A DNA stretch of 64,000 nucleotides from Trinickia dinghuensis. GTDB lineage: Bacteria; Pseudomonadota; Gammaproteobacteria; Burkholderiales; Burkholderiaceae. The position numbers and the translations under genes were made by a program. The DNA lies in NCBI RefSeq assembly GCF_003367175.1, contig NZ_QRGA01000006.1:186001-250000 (forward strand). The letters run 5' to 3'. The notes beneath the pieces were generated by a model that saw only the letters and a program-made list of their open reading frames with translations, was not told the DNA's origin and did no database searches. Below are positions 25,745 to 34,132 of the stretch, one piece after another (the first letter of the stretch is position 1; each line of letters starts with the position of its first letter).

Positions 25745-25755
25745 CGAGGCCCAGC

Positions 25756-27441
25756 ATGTACCGGCAAATTCTTTCAAAGCTGCCTACCGCCCTGCTGTTC
25801 GTCAAAACCGGGCAAGAGGCAATCACTTATGCCAATGACGCGGCGCAACGGCTTTTCTCGCGGACTCAGCTCGATCAATGTTGCATGCACGATCTCCTGT
25901 CGAACGATGAAGAGCGCGAAAAGTTCGATGTGTTTCTCGCTTCCGGCGACGAAGCAGCGGAAGTCTTCTTCGATGCGCTCGGCAAGCCTGCAAAGGAGGA
26001 AGCGGCGCAGCCCGAGTCGAAAGTCAAGGCACTCATCGTACGCTCGAACGTAGCCGAAGGCACAGCGTTTTTCATCCGCCCGTTGCGTGACGACGGGAAT
26101 GCGGTCGACGAGCGTTGGCAGGTCGCACAGTTCGATCCGTTGACCGGTCTGCCGAACCGAGAACTGCTGCGCGACCGAATGGAGCAGGCGATTCGATTGG
26201 CTCGTCGCTTGAAACAGGAACTGCTCGGCGTGCTATTCGTCGACCTCGATCGTTTCAAGAAAATCAACGATACGTTCGGTCACGCGGCGGGAGACGCAGT
26301 ACTCGTGGAAGCCGCACAGCGCGTGCGCGGATGCCTACGCGATACCGATACGGTCGCCAGGCTCGGAGGCGACGAGTTCGTCGTTCTGTTGTGCAATCTA
26401 CGCTGCACGGAAGATACGGCAATCGTCGCGGAGCGGATTCTCGATGCGTGCTCACAGCCGATCGTGGTTGGTGAGAACGTATTTCAAATCAGCGCGAGTG
26501 TCGGCGTAGCGGTGTGGCCGAGTGACGGGCAAACCGTCGACGAGCTGCTGCAGAACGCCGATATGGCGATGTACACGAGCAAGGGAGAAGGCCGCAATAC
26601 CCTCCGCTTCTACGATGCAAAGATGAACGAGAAAGCGAAAGCGCGCGCAACGGCGGAAGCCGAGTTGCGAGACGCGCTGCGCGACGGACATTTCGTTCTG
26701 CACTACCAGCCGCAGTTCTGCGTGCATTCCGGGCGCATCGTAGGGGCCGAAGCGCTCATTCGGTGGGTTCACCCGACGCGAGGCGTCATCCCGCCGTCGT
26801 CCTTCATTCGAGTGGCGGAGGAAACGAATCTCATCGCGCCCATTGGAGATTGGGTGCTTTGCGAAGCGGTGCGCCAGGGCCGCCGATGGCAGGACATGGG
26901 CCTCGACCTTCGCGTCGCGGTGAATTTGTCGGGGCGGCAGTTCGGCGATTCGCTGGCCGATCGCGTGAAGGCCGTTTTGGAGGAAAACCGCTTTCCACCG
27001 GAGCTGCTCGAGCTTGAGCTCACCGAGAGCTTTCTCGTGACGGACACGGAGAAAGCCGTGCGAATTTTGGGCTCACTACGCGAACTCGGCGTACGCGTGG
27101 CACTGGATGATTTCGGCACGGGTTGGTCGTCGCTGAACTACTTGAAGACTTTCCCGGTGGATACGCTCAAGATCGACCGTTCGTTCATCGGCTCGACAGC
27201 CGGCGAGTTCGACGGACGTATCGTGAGGGCGATCATCGCGATTGCGCGCGAATTCAACTTGACGACGCTTGCCGAAGGCGTCGAAACCGACGAGCAGCTA
27301 GCACAGCTCCATGAACTGGGATGCGACTCCTGGCAAGGCTACCTGCTTTCGGGAGCCATTCCGGCGCAGGACCTAACGGACTTCTGCCGGCTCACGGACA
27401 TGGCCCAGAATCGCTTTGCGGCGACACAACGGGGCCGGTGA
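25756..27441 (+). CDS. PAS-like/GGDEF/EAL cyclic-di-GMP enzyme inside the pilus operon
   Basis: A 561-aa soluble protein with an N-terminal PAS-like domain (residues 1-120), a GGDEF domain with intact GGDEF at 204-208 and an RDTD inhibitory site at 195-198, and an EAL domain with EAL at 332-334, NLSGRQF, ELELTES, DDFGTGWSS, EGVET and QGYLLSGAIP. Both halves keep their key residues, so it could make and degrade cyclic di-GMP. The ATG at 25756 lies 11 bases after pilV, and its TGA overlaps the next ATG by one base, so it is part of the pilus operon. No such gene is part of R64-type clusters. Confidence 0.92.
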   Translation: MYRQILSKLPTALLFVKTGQEAITYANDAAQRLFSRTQLDQCCMHDLLSNDEEREKFDVFLASGDEAAEVFFDALGKPAKEEAAQPESKVKALIVRSNVAEGTAFFIRPLRDDGNAVDERWQVAQFDPLTGLPNRELLRDRMEQAIRLARRLKQELLGVLFVDLDRFKKINDTFGHAAGDAVLVEAAQRVRGCLRDTDTVARLGGDEFVVLLCNLRCTEDTAIVAERILDACSQPIVVGENVFQISASVGVAVWPSDGQTVDELLQNADMAMYTSKGEGRNTLRFYDAKMNEKAKARATAEAELRDALRDGHFVLHYQPQFCVHSGRIVGAEALIRWVHPTRGVIPPSSFIRVAEETNLIAPIGDWVLCEAVRQGRRWQDMGLDLRVAVNLSGRQFGDSLADRVKAVLEENRFPPELLELELTESFLVTDTEKAVRILGSLRELGVRVALDDFGTGWSSLNYLKTFPVDTLKIDRSFIGSTAGEFDGRIVRAIIAIAREFNLTTLAEGVETDEQLAQLHELGCDSWQGYLLSGAIPAQDLTDFCRLTDMAQNRFAATQRGR

Positions 27442-27896
27442 TGGATTTGATCACGCTGGTCATGGCGTGCGCTCCGTTCGTCTCGGCAAACACGATGCTC
27501 GCGGTGATCCACCAGGAGTCGCGCGGCAATCCTTGGGCGATTAACGTGAACGGCAGTCAGCGCTATCGGAAGGCCAGCTCGTACGAGGAGGCCGTTGCGG
27601 AATCCAAGCGATTGATCGCAAGCGGCGCGAACATCGATATGGGCCTGATGCAAATCAATTCGAAGACGATGTCGAGCCTCGGCCTGACCGTCGAGCGCGT
27701 GTTCGATCCTTGCACGAACGTCTATGCGGGCGGCACGGTGTTGACGCGAAATTACGTGCAAGCTGCCAGGACGCTTCCGAGCGATCAGGCCGCACTACTC
27801 GCGGCGCTGTCCGCCTACAACACCGGCAACTACAGCCGGGGGCTCAAGAACGGCTACGTCAGCGGCGTCGTAAAGGCAGCGCTATTCGGCTACTAA
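27441..27896 (+). CDS. VirB1/PilT-type lytic transglycosylase
   Basis: A 151-aa soluble lytic transglycosylase (SLT fold). The catalytic Glu is in AVIHQESRGNPWAIN, followed by GLMQINSKTMSSLGL and LSAYNTGNYSRG, the standard motif series. It is expected to cut peptidoglycan glycan strands to let the pilus or secretion channel cross the wall. The N-terminus is hydrophobic and could act as a weak export signal. In R64 the thin-pilus gene pilT is also a lytic transglycosylase. It is coupled to the GGDEF-EAL gene and followed by a 115-bp gap before dotB. Confidence 0.85.
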   Translation: MDLITLVMACAPFVSANTMLAVIHQESRGNPWAINVNGSQRYRKASSYEEAVAESKRLIASGANIDMGLMQINSKTMSSLGLTVERVFDPCTNVYAGGTVLTRNYVQAARTLPSDQAALLAALSAYNTGNYSRGLKNGYVSGVVKAALFGY

Positions 27897-27970
27897 TTGC
27901 GCTTGCACTTGTCGATTACGTCATCCGGACACGCCCTTCTCTTTTTATCGCCTAGTTCTAGTCATTATTT

Positions 27971-27990
27971 CGTATGAAACTATCCACATC
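27971..27990 (+). promoter_or_regulatory. half-site of the CGTAT-N10-ATACG repeat upstream of dotB
   Basis: TTTCGTATGAAA carries the left arm (27971-27975), but the right arm is degenerate (ACATC in place of ATACG). It lies in the gap between the transglycosylase and dotB, 36 bases before the dotB ATG at 28012. It could be a decayed internal promoter left from when dotB headed another unit. Confidence 0.3.
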
Positions 27991-28011
27991 CAAGCACCTG
28001 GAGGCCTGGCA

Positions 28012-29127
28012 ATGATGACTGTGCCGGAGCCGTTCAAGCTCGAAGCCAACTTTGGCGCCCACGAGCTGCAGGCCTTTCTCGCCTACTGCACCGAAGTCGG
28101 CGCCTCGGACATCGTGTTCCAAACAGGCGATGTCGTCTGGGGCGAGATCAAAGGCCGTCAGATCCCCTTGACCGAGCGCACGATCAAGGATGGCGAGATC
28201 AAAACCCTGCTCGCCGTTTCGTTCGGCAGCGAGTTGATCGGTGTCATCAAGAGCGGTAACGACGCGGATCGACCCTATCGATTCGTCATCGAGCGCGACA
28301 CGAGCCGCTACCGGGTCAATATCGCGGGCGCCCAAATCGGCGATGCCGAAGACGGATTGTCGATCACGATGCGGACGATTCCCGAAATCCCACCGCCGCT
28401 CGACGCGCTCGACATACCGGCCGGCATTCGCGAGAACTTGTTTCAGCCGCGCGGGCTCGTGCTCATTTGCGGCCCGACCGGCTCGGGGAAGACGACGTTG
28501 ATGTCCTCGTTCTATGCGGACGTGTCGGAAGGCAACGGCGACACCAAGATCCTGCTGTACGAGGACCCGATCGAATTTCTGTTCACGAAGGTCAAGAACA
28601 AGGGGCCGAAGATTCGCCAGATGCAGATCGGCCGGCACATTCCGAGTTTTGCGCGCGGCATTCGCAATGCCATGCGCTGCAAGCCGACGTTGATCGGCAT
28701 CGGCGAAGCACGCGATGCCGAAACGATCGGTGCGCTCGTGGAGGCGGCGCTGACCGGGCACGGCGCGTATGGAACGATGCACACCGAAAGCGTTTCCGAA
28801 ACGATCAGCCGCGCGATCCAGGTGTTCCCCGCCGGCGAGCATTCGGCGATCGCCTCGAAGATTCTCGGATCGCTGCGTCTCATCGTCGTGCAGATTCTCG
28901 TACCGACGCTCGACGGCAATCGCCGCGCGGTGCGCGAGTACCTCTATTTCGACAGCAACACGAAACGCCAGATGAGCGACATGCCTTACACGCAGTGGGG
29001 CGCGTTCCTGCGCAAGGTCGTTGCCGAGCAGAAGCAAGACATGACGACGGGGTTGCACGCTCTGCTCGATGCGGGCCTCATCGACGAGAAATCGTTCCGA
29101 CGTTACGCGGGGGAATCCAACGAATGA
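28012..29127 (+). CDS. dotB: type IVB secretion ATPase DotB (TraJ), VirB11/PilT-like
   Basis: A 371-aa hexameric ATPase of the DotB/TraJ family. It has an N-terminal PAS-like domain, Walker A GPTGSGKTTL (about residues 154-163), an Asp box (LLYEDPIEFLF), Walker B region (PTLIGIGEARDAETIGALVE) and His box (GAYGTMHTESVSETISR). DotB docks on the DotO ATPase at the base of the channel and powers substrate export. It overlaps icmT by 4 bases (ATGA). In R64 traH-I-J-K (dotD, dotC, dotB, icmT) are contiguous; here the pil cluster separates dotC from dotB. Confidence 0.93.
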   Translation: MMTVPEPFKLEANFGAHELQAFLAYCTEVGASDIVFQTGDVVWGEIKGRQIPLTERTIKDGEIKTLLAVSFGSELIGVIKSGNDADRPYRFVIERDTSRYRVNIAGAQIGDAEDGLSITMRTIPEIPPPLDALDIPAGIRENLFQPRGLVLICGPTGSGKTTLMSSFYADVSEGNGDTKILLYEDPIEFLFTKVKNKGPKIRQMQIGRHIPSFARGIRNAMRCKPTLIGIGEARDAETIGALVEAALTGHGAYGTMHTESVSETISRAIQVFPAGEHSAIASKILGSLRLIVVQILVPTLDGNRRAVREYLYFDSNTKRQMSDMPYTQWGAFLRKVVAEQKQDMTTGLHALLDAGLIDEKSFRRYAGESNE

Positions 29128-29393
29128 AAGTGCGCAGATCGATATGGCGCGATGCATCGCTGACGCCGCGCATCATGGGCATCGATGCCCGCGGCTACTT
29201 TCCCATTTTGATCGCCTTGTACTATCCGCGCGCCTGGACGTTCAGCGTCGCGGGGCTGGCGATCGTCGCCTTCTATCTGATGGAGCGAAAAGGCTATACG
29301 TTGCCTGTCCTGATGCGTGCGATCCGCCACAGGTTGCGCGGCTCGGTCGTCCACGGACGCGCGTGGTGGCATCACCGGCGATTTTACGACTGA
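29124..29393 (+). CDS. icmT: type IVB small membrane protein IcmT (TraK)
   Basis: An 89-aa protein of the IcmT/TraK family: MKVRRSIWRDASLTPRIMG, then hydrophobic segments in the middle (YFPILIALYYPRAWTFSVAG, IVAFYLMERKGY) and the conserved C-terminus GRAWWHHRRFYD. IcmT is a small inner-membrane component of type IVB systems. It is coupled to dotB by ATGA. Its last codons form the left part of a 56-bp repeat whose other copy sits between dotC and pilL. Confidence 0.9.
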   Translation: MKVRRSIWRDASLTPRIMGIDARGYFPILIALYYPRAWTFSVAGLAIVAFYLMERKGYTLPVLMRAIRHRLRGSVVHGRAWWHHRRFYD

Positions 29394-29408
29394 GAAATGG
29401 CGAGATGC
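29353..29408 (+). repeat. 56-bp repeat copy 2: icmT tail plus pilL-like start region
   Basis: This copy contains the true end of icmT and, as in copy 1 (15205-15260), ends in GCGAGATGC. Here that ATG (29405) opens an 18-codon ORF ending at 29461 (MLRIKNIADRLGQRIQFK), which is not similar to PilL. The layout suggests an ancestral icmT-pilL junction that was copied and then diverged. Confidence 0.7.
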
Positions 29409-29549
29409 TTCGCATCAAAAACATTGCGGATCGGCTAGGGCAGCGAATCCAGTTCAAATAACAATCCGGCATCGCGACTACTCAAAGAACAATCTGATGT
29501 CGCCGCGACCATATGATGTAAATATTGGACATCTCCGCTGGGGCCGGTG
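29394..29549. other. gap between convergent icmT and lipase genes
   Basis: A 156-base stretch. It holds the end of the 56-bp repeat and an 18-codon ORF (29405-29461) without clear significance. No strong terminator hairpin was found. The sequence becomes more AT-rich towards the lipase gene. Confidence 0.4.
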
Positions 29550-30641
29550 CTAAGCGTTCCGATATTGCGGACGAGCCTTCGACCGGTACCCATTCACATC
29601 GAGCCACTGCTCGGCATAGACGACATTCGAATCGCCTTTCAATGCAGCAGGATCGATGTTTCCCTTCGGGTCGAGTCCCCAGATGTTGGGGTGATCGCTG
29701 CTGACCGGTGCCGCGTGCGTATCGTTCGCCGCTTTAGTATCGGTTTGCACTTGCGCGGTGACTGGCTCTGGCGTTGTGGGCTTGGTTTTGAATGCCGCCA
29801 GGATAGCGGCGCTCGACGTGCCAAGTTCAGTCAGCTTGATGCCCGCAAGCACGGTGCCGGTCACCTGGTCGAGAATCAAGGTGCTCCGGTGCGCCTCCAA
29901 CGCTTTATCCGCACCGTATGCGATCATCGGCAGACCGACAAAGGGAAGTTCGATGGCGGTAGCGGCACCGGCCAGCATCATCCCTTCCGTTTGAGCGATC
30001 CGAGGGCCGATCGGCAGTGGTACTTGAACGGTGCCCTCCAACTGATCGCCGCCTGCCTTGTGAACGACATCGCCCTGGGCCGAGAGGTTATAGCTCGTGT
30101 ACCGGCTTTTATCACCCTGGTGCGCGCGGTCGCTGATGCCGGGTGCATCGATGGAGAAGTTGGTGATGTGTACGTCGGCGGGCAAGAGTGCATGAACGCC
30201 ATTTTGCGCGCTAAGCATCTGCGCCTGCCCCTCGGCTTCCGCACCGCCCAGCGAATGCCCGGTGGTGTATAACGCGCTCATTTTGACGCCAGCATTCGCC
30301 AACACCTTCTTAGCCGCTCGCAGCCCTTCCCTCGCAAATTCGTCAGCAATCGGCTGCACGTTCGCCACCATGCCTAAAGCGACGCCCCCATCGGTCTTGA
30401 CGTTAGCCAGGTTTTGCGTACCTCGGTTCGCGATGATTACTTCGCCCGTATTTACATTGACATAGATCTGCCCGAGATAGCCGGCTTGATCCATAGTCTT
30501 TATAAAAGACTGTTCCGCAAACCCTTCGCGCGGGACCGGCGTCCATTGACTACCTAGTTTCGGGCCATCAGGATCGCAGTAAGCGGCAACGTCGGCCGTC
30601 AACATATCCATAACCGTCGCAGAGGGTGTTGACTGACTCAT
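29550..30641 (-). CDS. lipase-like alpha/beta hydrolase, candidate type IVB effector
   Basis: A 363-aa protein without signal peptide or membrane helix. It has an alpha/beta-hydrolase core with the nucleophile elbow GHSLG (Ser130) and, upstream, IANRGTQNLANVKTDGG, the RGT-type oxyanion region of class 3 lipases. An Asp in the SAQGDVVHKAG stretch is a candidate triad acid. It is the last gene of the T4SS-associated operon, 39 bases after a secreted beta-propeller gene. A cytosolic phospholipase with a periplasmic partner is the layout of antibacterial lipase effectors with their immunity proteins. The enzyme class is well supported; delivery by the T4BSS is inference. Confidence 0.8.
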   Translation of the reverse strand: MSQSTPSATVMDMLTADVAAYCDPDGPKLGSQWTPVPREGFAEQSFIKTMDQAGYLGQIYVNVNTGEVIIANRGTQNLANVKTDGGVALGMVANVQPIADEFAREGLRAAKKVLANAGVKMSALYTTGHSLGGAEAEGQAQMLSAQNGVHALLPADVHITNFSIDAPGISDRAHQGDKSRYTSYNLSAQGDVVHKAGGDQLEGTVQVPLPIGPRIAQTEGMMLAGAATAIELPFVGLPMIAYGADKALEAHRSTLILDQVTGTVLAGIKLTELGTSSAAILAAFKTKPTTPEPVTAQVQTDTKAANDTHAAPVSSDHPNIWGLDPKGNIDPAALKGDSNVVYAEQWLDVNGYRSKARPQYRNA

Positions 30642-30680
30642 CGGCGCAGATCCCCATTTATAATACAGCTTATCGGTCGT

Positions 30681-31802
30681 TTATTTTAGATTAAATAAAA
30701 ATACAGAATTCTCATCGCCAATTGCCAGCCACTGACCATTCGGACTAGCAGCTATACCGCCTAAATGCTCCATGCCGCCGGAAAACTGCGATATCGCTCT
30801 TCCCGATGCGGTGTCTACAATCGTGTTCAACACAGGCTTGAGCGTCGGGTCGACAGATGTCATCCCCTTCGCAAATAACCATCGCCCGTCCGGGCTGATA
30901 GCGATCCCCGCCGTCTCTTCAAGGGCGTACGGACGAACGGCAAGCGTTGTGCCGTCAATCACACGCCCAGAGTCGAGAAAAACCTCATTCTTTGCAAAGT
31001 TCGGCTCCATGTCGGATTCAACAGAAAACGCGTCTCGCAACGGAATTTGTGGATTACCCGTCCGTTCCCCCGCAAACCAAACATCGCGCGTAGATGTCTT
31101 TCCCGACGGATCGATCAGTCGAATTGCAGTGTCGTATGGTTTGACGTCATGTCCGTTCGCCACCTTTCCCCGTGAATCGGCAGTTTCACTCACAAGGGCA
31201 ATGATCTTATCGTCGGCAGTCCAGGCCGCAGCGCCCACGTACAGCCCATCAACATCGATCTTGTGCTCCACCCAGGTTCTGGTGTCATAAACGAAGATCG
31301 TGGAAGGATCGCCGATGGTTCCAGAGATGCCCAGCATCTTCGTGCCATCCTTGTTCAACCGAGCCATTCGTCCCCTTGCCGGATTATCAGGAAGTGCTTT
31401 TCCTGACATCGCGTCCCACTGCGCCCCGTCACCGAACGTAACGACTTTCCCGCCTTGCAGCCAAAGCAGTTTCTCCCAAGGTAGGTCCGCGTAGTTAAAG
31501 TCGCAATGAATCCGCGCTTGCTCTTTATTAGCAGCTATGTCCCAGACAACAATATCGGTAGCGCTCTCACTAGTCGTCTCCACAAGCCCGAGATAGCGCC
31601 CATCCGGACTAAAGCTCATCTTCTTGACGATCGGCGCAAATTTCCCCGCTAACGCCCCCAGGCCCAGCAACGGCGCGTGCCCCAACGAAATCGTCCGCTC
31701 GAGCTTCGGCGTCGGCGGACCTCCGGCTTCTGCTGCGGTCGCGTTCGTCATGCACAATACCCCCGTCATCGCCAGCAACATCCCAATTTCACGCAACTTC
31801 AC
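30681..31802 (-). CDS. secreted WD40-like beta-propeller protein, candidate immunity protein for the lipase
   Basis: A 373-aa protein with a Sec signal (KLREIGMLLAMTGVLCMT, cleavage near ATAAEA) and repeated propeller blades marked by MSFSPDGRYLGLVE, IAISPDGRWLFAKG and IAASPNGQWLAIGD. No catalytic motif was seen. The GTG at 31802 gives a full signal peptide; the ATG at 31781 is an alternative. It sits directly upstream of the lipase in the same operon and should be periplasmic, a fitting place to neutralise a phospholipase delivered by a sister cell. The immunity role is inference from context. The pair is visibly less GC-rich than its surroundings. Confidence 0.7.
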   Translation of the reverse strand: MKLREIGMLLAMTGVLCMTNATAAEAGGPPTPKLERTISLGHAPLLGLGALAGKFAPIVKKMSFSPDGRYLGLVETTSESATDIVVWDIAANKEQARIHCDFNYADLPWEKLLWLQGGKVVTFGDGAQWDAMSGKALPDNPARGRMARLNKDGTKMLGISGTIGDPSTIFVYDTRTWVEHKIDVDGLYVGAAAWTADDKIIALVSETADSRGKVANGHDVKPYDTAIRLIDPSGKTSTRDVWFAGERTGNPQIPLRDAFSVESDMEPNFAKNEVFLDSGRVIDGTTLAVRPYALEETAGIAISPDGRWLFAKGMTSVDPTLKPVLNTIVDTASGRAISQFSGGMEHLGGIAASPNGQWLAIGDENSVFLFNLK

Positions 31803-31849
31803 ATCGGCCCCCGGTCTTGTAATCTTGAATGGGTGGAAATCGCGCGAGT

Positions 31850-32383
31850 TTATCGCATAACGCCGCTCGGCGACATGCGACTGCAACGGGCCGCATTAAC
31901 GGCACCCAGGACTAAATCCGGTGCATCGTCCCATATCAACGCGGCCCGCATTTCTATTTCCCAAGCCTCGAAGGGCGACAACCCGTCGAGATACTGCTCG
32001 ATCCACGAATCGCCGGGCGTATGGGCGCCGGATTTCCTCGTGTAGTCGTACTCATTCCATTGAGCCTGTGCGAGCAAATCCACTTGCTCGAGCCATGCGG
32101 CGTATCGCGGTGCCCGCGTAATGCGCATCACGTCCGCGATCCGATAGTGCAAGAGACTGCCGTCGCGCTCATTGAACGTCAGGGTAGCGCCTTCGATGAA
32201 CGATTCCGCAACGAGTGAACGCTGTTCCCAAAACAAGCGTCGAACGAGCCCGCTGTACACAATCACGCCGTTGATGACGTAAAGCGTTTTCAGCGCCTGC
32301 CCCCGGTCCTCCAGAGTCAGTTTGTCGATGAGCTCAACGGGGGAATGCCGGCCCAAGCATTCGCCCGATCGCTTGCCTTCCAT
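31850..32383 (-). CDS. hypothetical protein upstream of the propeller/lipase pair
   Basis: A 177-aa soluble acidic protein beginning MEGKRSGECLGRHSPVELID, without signal peptide, membrane helix or recognised motif; Trp- and Tyr-rich in its C-terminal half. The ATG at 32383 lies 2 bases after the stop of the upstream secreted protein, so it is tightly co-transcribed. It could be an effector adaptor or chaperone, given its place between machine genes and the putative effector pair, but nothing in the sequence shows this. Confidence 0.6.
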   Translation of the reverse strand: MEGKRSGECLGRHSPVELIDKLTLEDRGQALKTLYVINGVIVYSGLVRRLFWEQRSLVAESFIEGATLTFNERDGSLLHYRIADVMRITRAPRYAAWLEQVDLLAQAQWNEYDYTRKSGAHTPGDSWIEQYLDGLSPFEAWEIEMRAALIWDDAPDLVLGAVNAARCSRMSPSGVMR

Positions 32384-32385
32384 AT

Positions 32386-33597
32386 TCACCTCGCATTCGT
32401 AGCCTGCACGCGCCGAAGTTGCGCTTCGAGCATCGGCCGCTCGCCGGTACGCTCCATCACGCCCAGAATCTGACTCAGCAGCACCTCGATATGCTGCGAT
32501 CGCTTGTAACTCTGATAAATCATATCGGCCATGAACGCAGTGGTGTAGAGCTGCTCGCGCGCGAGCTTGGTCGGATCGGCCACCGCACCCATTTCGATCT
32601 GCCAATACGGATTGCGCCAACGGCGTCCAGCTTCGAAATCCTCGAGCTCCGCGAGGCTCATCGTCCCCGATGTTTTAGCACCGGGCGACGCATTGGCGTT
32701 GAAATACTGTTGCGCCGAGTCGGAAGATGCGTTGATGTCGCCGATCAATTTATTGCTGCCAGGAAACGGCACACGCGACGCAATAACGTTATTGAGCGTG
32801 TTCTCGGCCGACGTCATGTTCGCCATGTACGCCTTCTGCATGGCAATGTAGAGCTTGCCGACCTCGGTATTCGCCTCGGCCTTCGTGATGTATTGCGGCG
32901 GCTCGGGATCGATGGACATCCGCTCGTATGCGCGGGCCGCGTCGATCTGCTGGGGGCTGAACGTCAAATCGGCATCCTTGCCCGGCATCCCCGCGCCGCT
33001 ATAGAGCGAATCGGCGCTCGCATCGCCGTCCGGCATCGACGTAGACTTGCATCCCGGGTATCCCAGCATCGTTTCGTTCGAATCGCAGTAGTAGTCCTCG
33101 TGAATTGCGGTAGACGCGCGGCGCGAGGCTTCAATCGAAGGCGTTGCGCCGTTCAGCGCTTGATGCAATGCCGAACTGTTGACAGTCGCACCGCCTCCCG
33201 GTCGAAAGCTGGACGCCGTGGTATTGACGCTGTGCATGGCCTCCATCGCGTATTCGCTACCCGATGTCGCACAAGGATCGAGCGGCAGCTCCGTCTGTTG
33301 AAGCATCGAATCGGTTTCTTGCTGTTGCGCTGCTTGAGCCGTCATTTCGCCCTGCGTGCTCGCGCCCATCGCACTAGCCGCGGAATTTTTGCCGCCGCTC
33401 GCCTCGATGTCGCTATCGATGGAACGCAATTGCAATTCCAATGCGGATCCGAGCGAACCGATGGCGCCGGTGATCGCCACGTTCGCCGCGGTCACCGCGG
33501 CAACTACGCATCCGTCGCATATCGCATACGCATTCGTGCTCGCGGAAAGCCCGAGCGCAAGGCACAGCGCAGCCGGCGCCGCGATTTTCTTTCTCAT
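32386..33597 (-). CDS. exported T4SS-associated protein, unknown function (TraW-position candidate)
   Basis: A 403-aa protein with a Sec signal (MRKKIAAPAALCLALGLSAS, cleavage near NAYA) and a mature start with a CDGC cysteine pair followed by a hydrophobic Ala-rich segment. The body is helical and Gln/Ser/Asn-rich with scattered Cys (LPLDPCAT, EDYYCDS, GYPGCKS), so likely a disulfide-bonded periplasmic or surface protein. Its start overlaps the stop of the upstream exported protein (ATGA at 33594). It is too divergent for me to assign; a VirB5-like or TraW-like surface role is a guess. Confidence 0.65.
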   Translation of the reverse strand: MRKKIAAPAALCLALGLSASTNAYAICDGCVVAAVTAANVAITGAIGSLGSALELQLRSIDSDIEASGGKNSAASAMGASTQGEMTAQAAQQQETDSMLQQTELPLDPCATSGSEYAMEAMHSVNTTASSFRPGGGATVNSSALHQALNGATPSIEASRRASTAIHEDYYCDSNETMLGYPGCKSTSMPDGDASADSLYSGAGMPGKDADLTFSPQQIDAARAYERMSIDPEPPQYITKAEANTEVGKLYIAMQKAYMANMTSAENTLNNVIASRVPFPGSNKLIGDINASSDSAQQYFNANASPGAKTSGTMSLAELEDFEAGRRWRNPYWQIEMGAVADPTKLAREQLYTTAFMADMIYQSYKRSQHIEVLLSQILGVMERTGERPMLEAQLRRVQATNAR

Positions 33598-34091
33598 TGG
33601 AAGATCCTCGACATGGCGTTCGCAACGGCCGATCCCCATCCGCTACTACTGGAGGACGAGGTCGACTGCGCCGGAGCGAGCAAGCCGCCGCCTCCGGCCG
33701 CCTTGCTGACGCTAGCGGCAATGTTGTCGATCTGCTGTTGAGCCGCGGCCTGAGCCGCGGCCATGCCCGATTGCGCAGTATTGCGCACTTGATCCGCAAG
33801 TCCCTTGCAGGCCGACTGCTCGATGCTGGTGAGCACACTGAAAACGATCGAACCATCCGGCAGGTTCTCGGTCGGAATCATTTGAAATCCCTGCATACAT
33901 GCCGTTTGGAGCTTGTTCAGCAGCGCGAGCGTCGCCATGTTCGCCTGGATGGCCAGCAATCGTCTTTGCTGCTCCGCCTGCTGCGCGGCCTGCATCTGGC
34001 TTTGCATCGAGCACTGAGCCATCACCGGCTCGGCTACCGTCGCGACGATCGCCGCGATCGACAGAAGGCCACCGATCTTGCGCATGCCCAT
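33594..34091 (-). CDS. small exported Gln/Ala-rich protein of the T4SS-associated operon
   Basis: A 165-aa protein with a signal peptide (MGMRKIGGLLSIAAIVATVA, cleavage near PVMAQ), a Gln/Ala-rich helical region likely to form a coiled coil (MQSQMQAAQQAEQQRRLLA), two mid-protein cysteines (QTACMQG and QSACKG) and a Ser-rich tail. The ATG at 34091 is chosen for its GGAGGA ribosome binding site. It is coupled to the next gene by an ATGA overlap. The size, coiled region and paired Cys recall VirB5/TrbJ-type minor pilins, but no firm homology was seen. Confidence 0.65.
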   Translation of the reverse strand: MGMRKIGGLLSIAAIVATVAEPVMAQCSMQSQMQAAQQAEQQRRLLAIQANMATLALLNKLQTACMQGFQMIPTENLPDGSIVFSVLTSIEQSACKGLADQVRNTAQSGMAAAQAAAQQQIDNIAASVSKAAGGGGLLAPAQSTSSSSSSGWGSAVANAMSRIFQ

Positions 34092-34132
34092 GAAGCATTC
34101 CTCCGTAAATCGAATCCCGCGCGAAACGCGCA

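Noticed and set aside
25657-25755. Extended N-terminus of the GGDEF-EAL protein
   Set aside because: It overlaps the end of pilV and has no domain features; the ATG at 25756 gives tight operon spacing.
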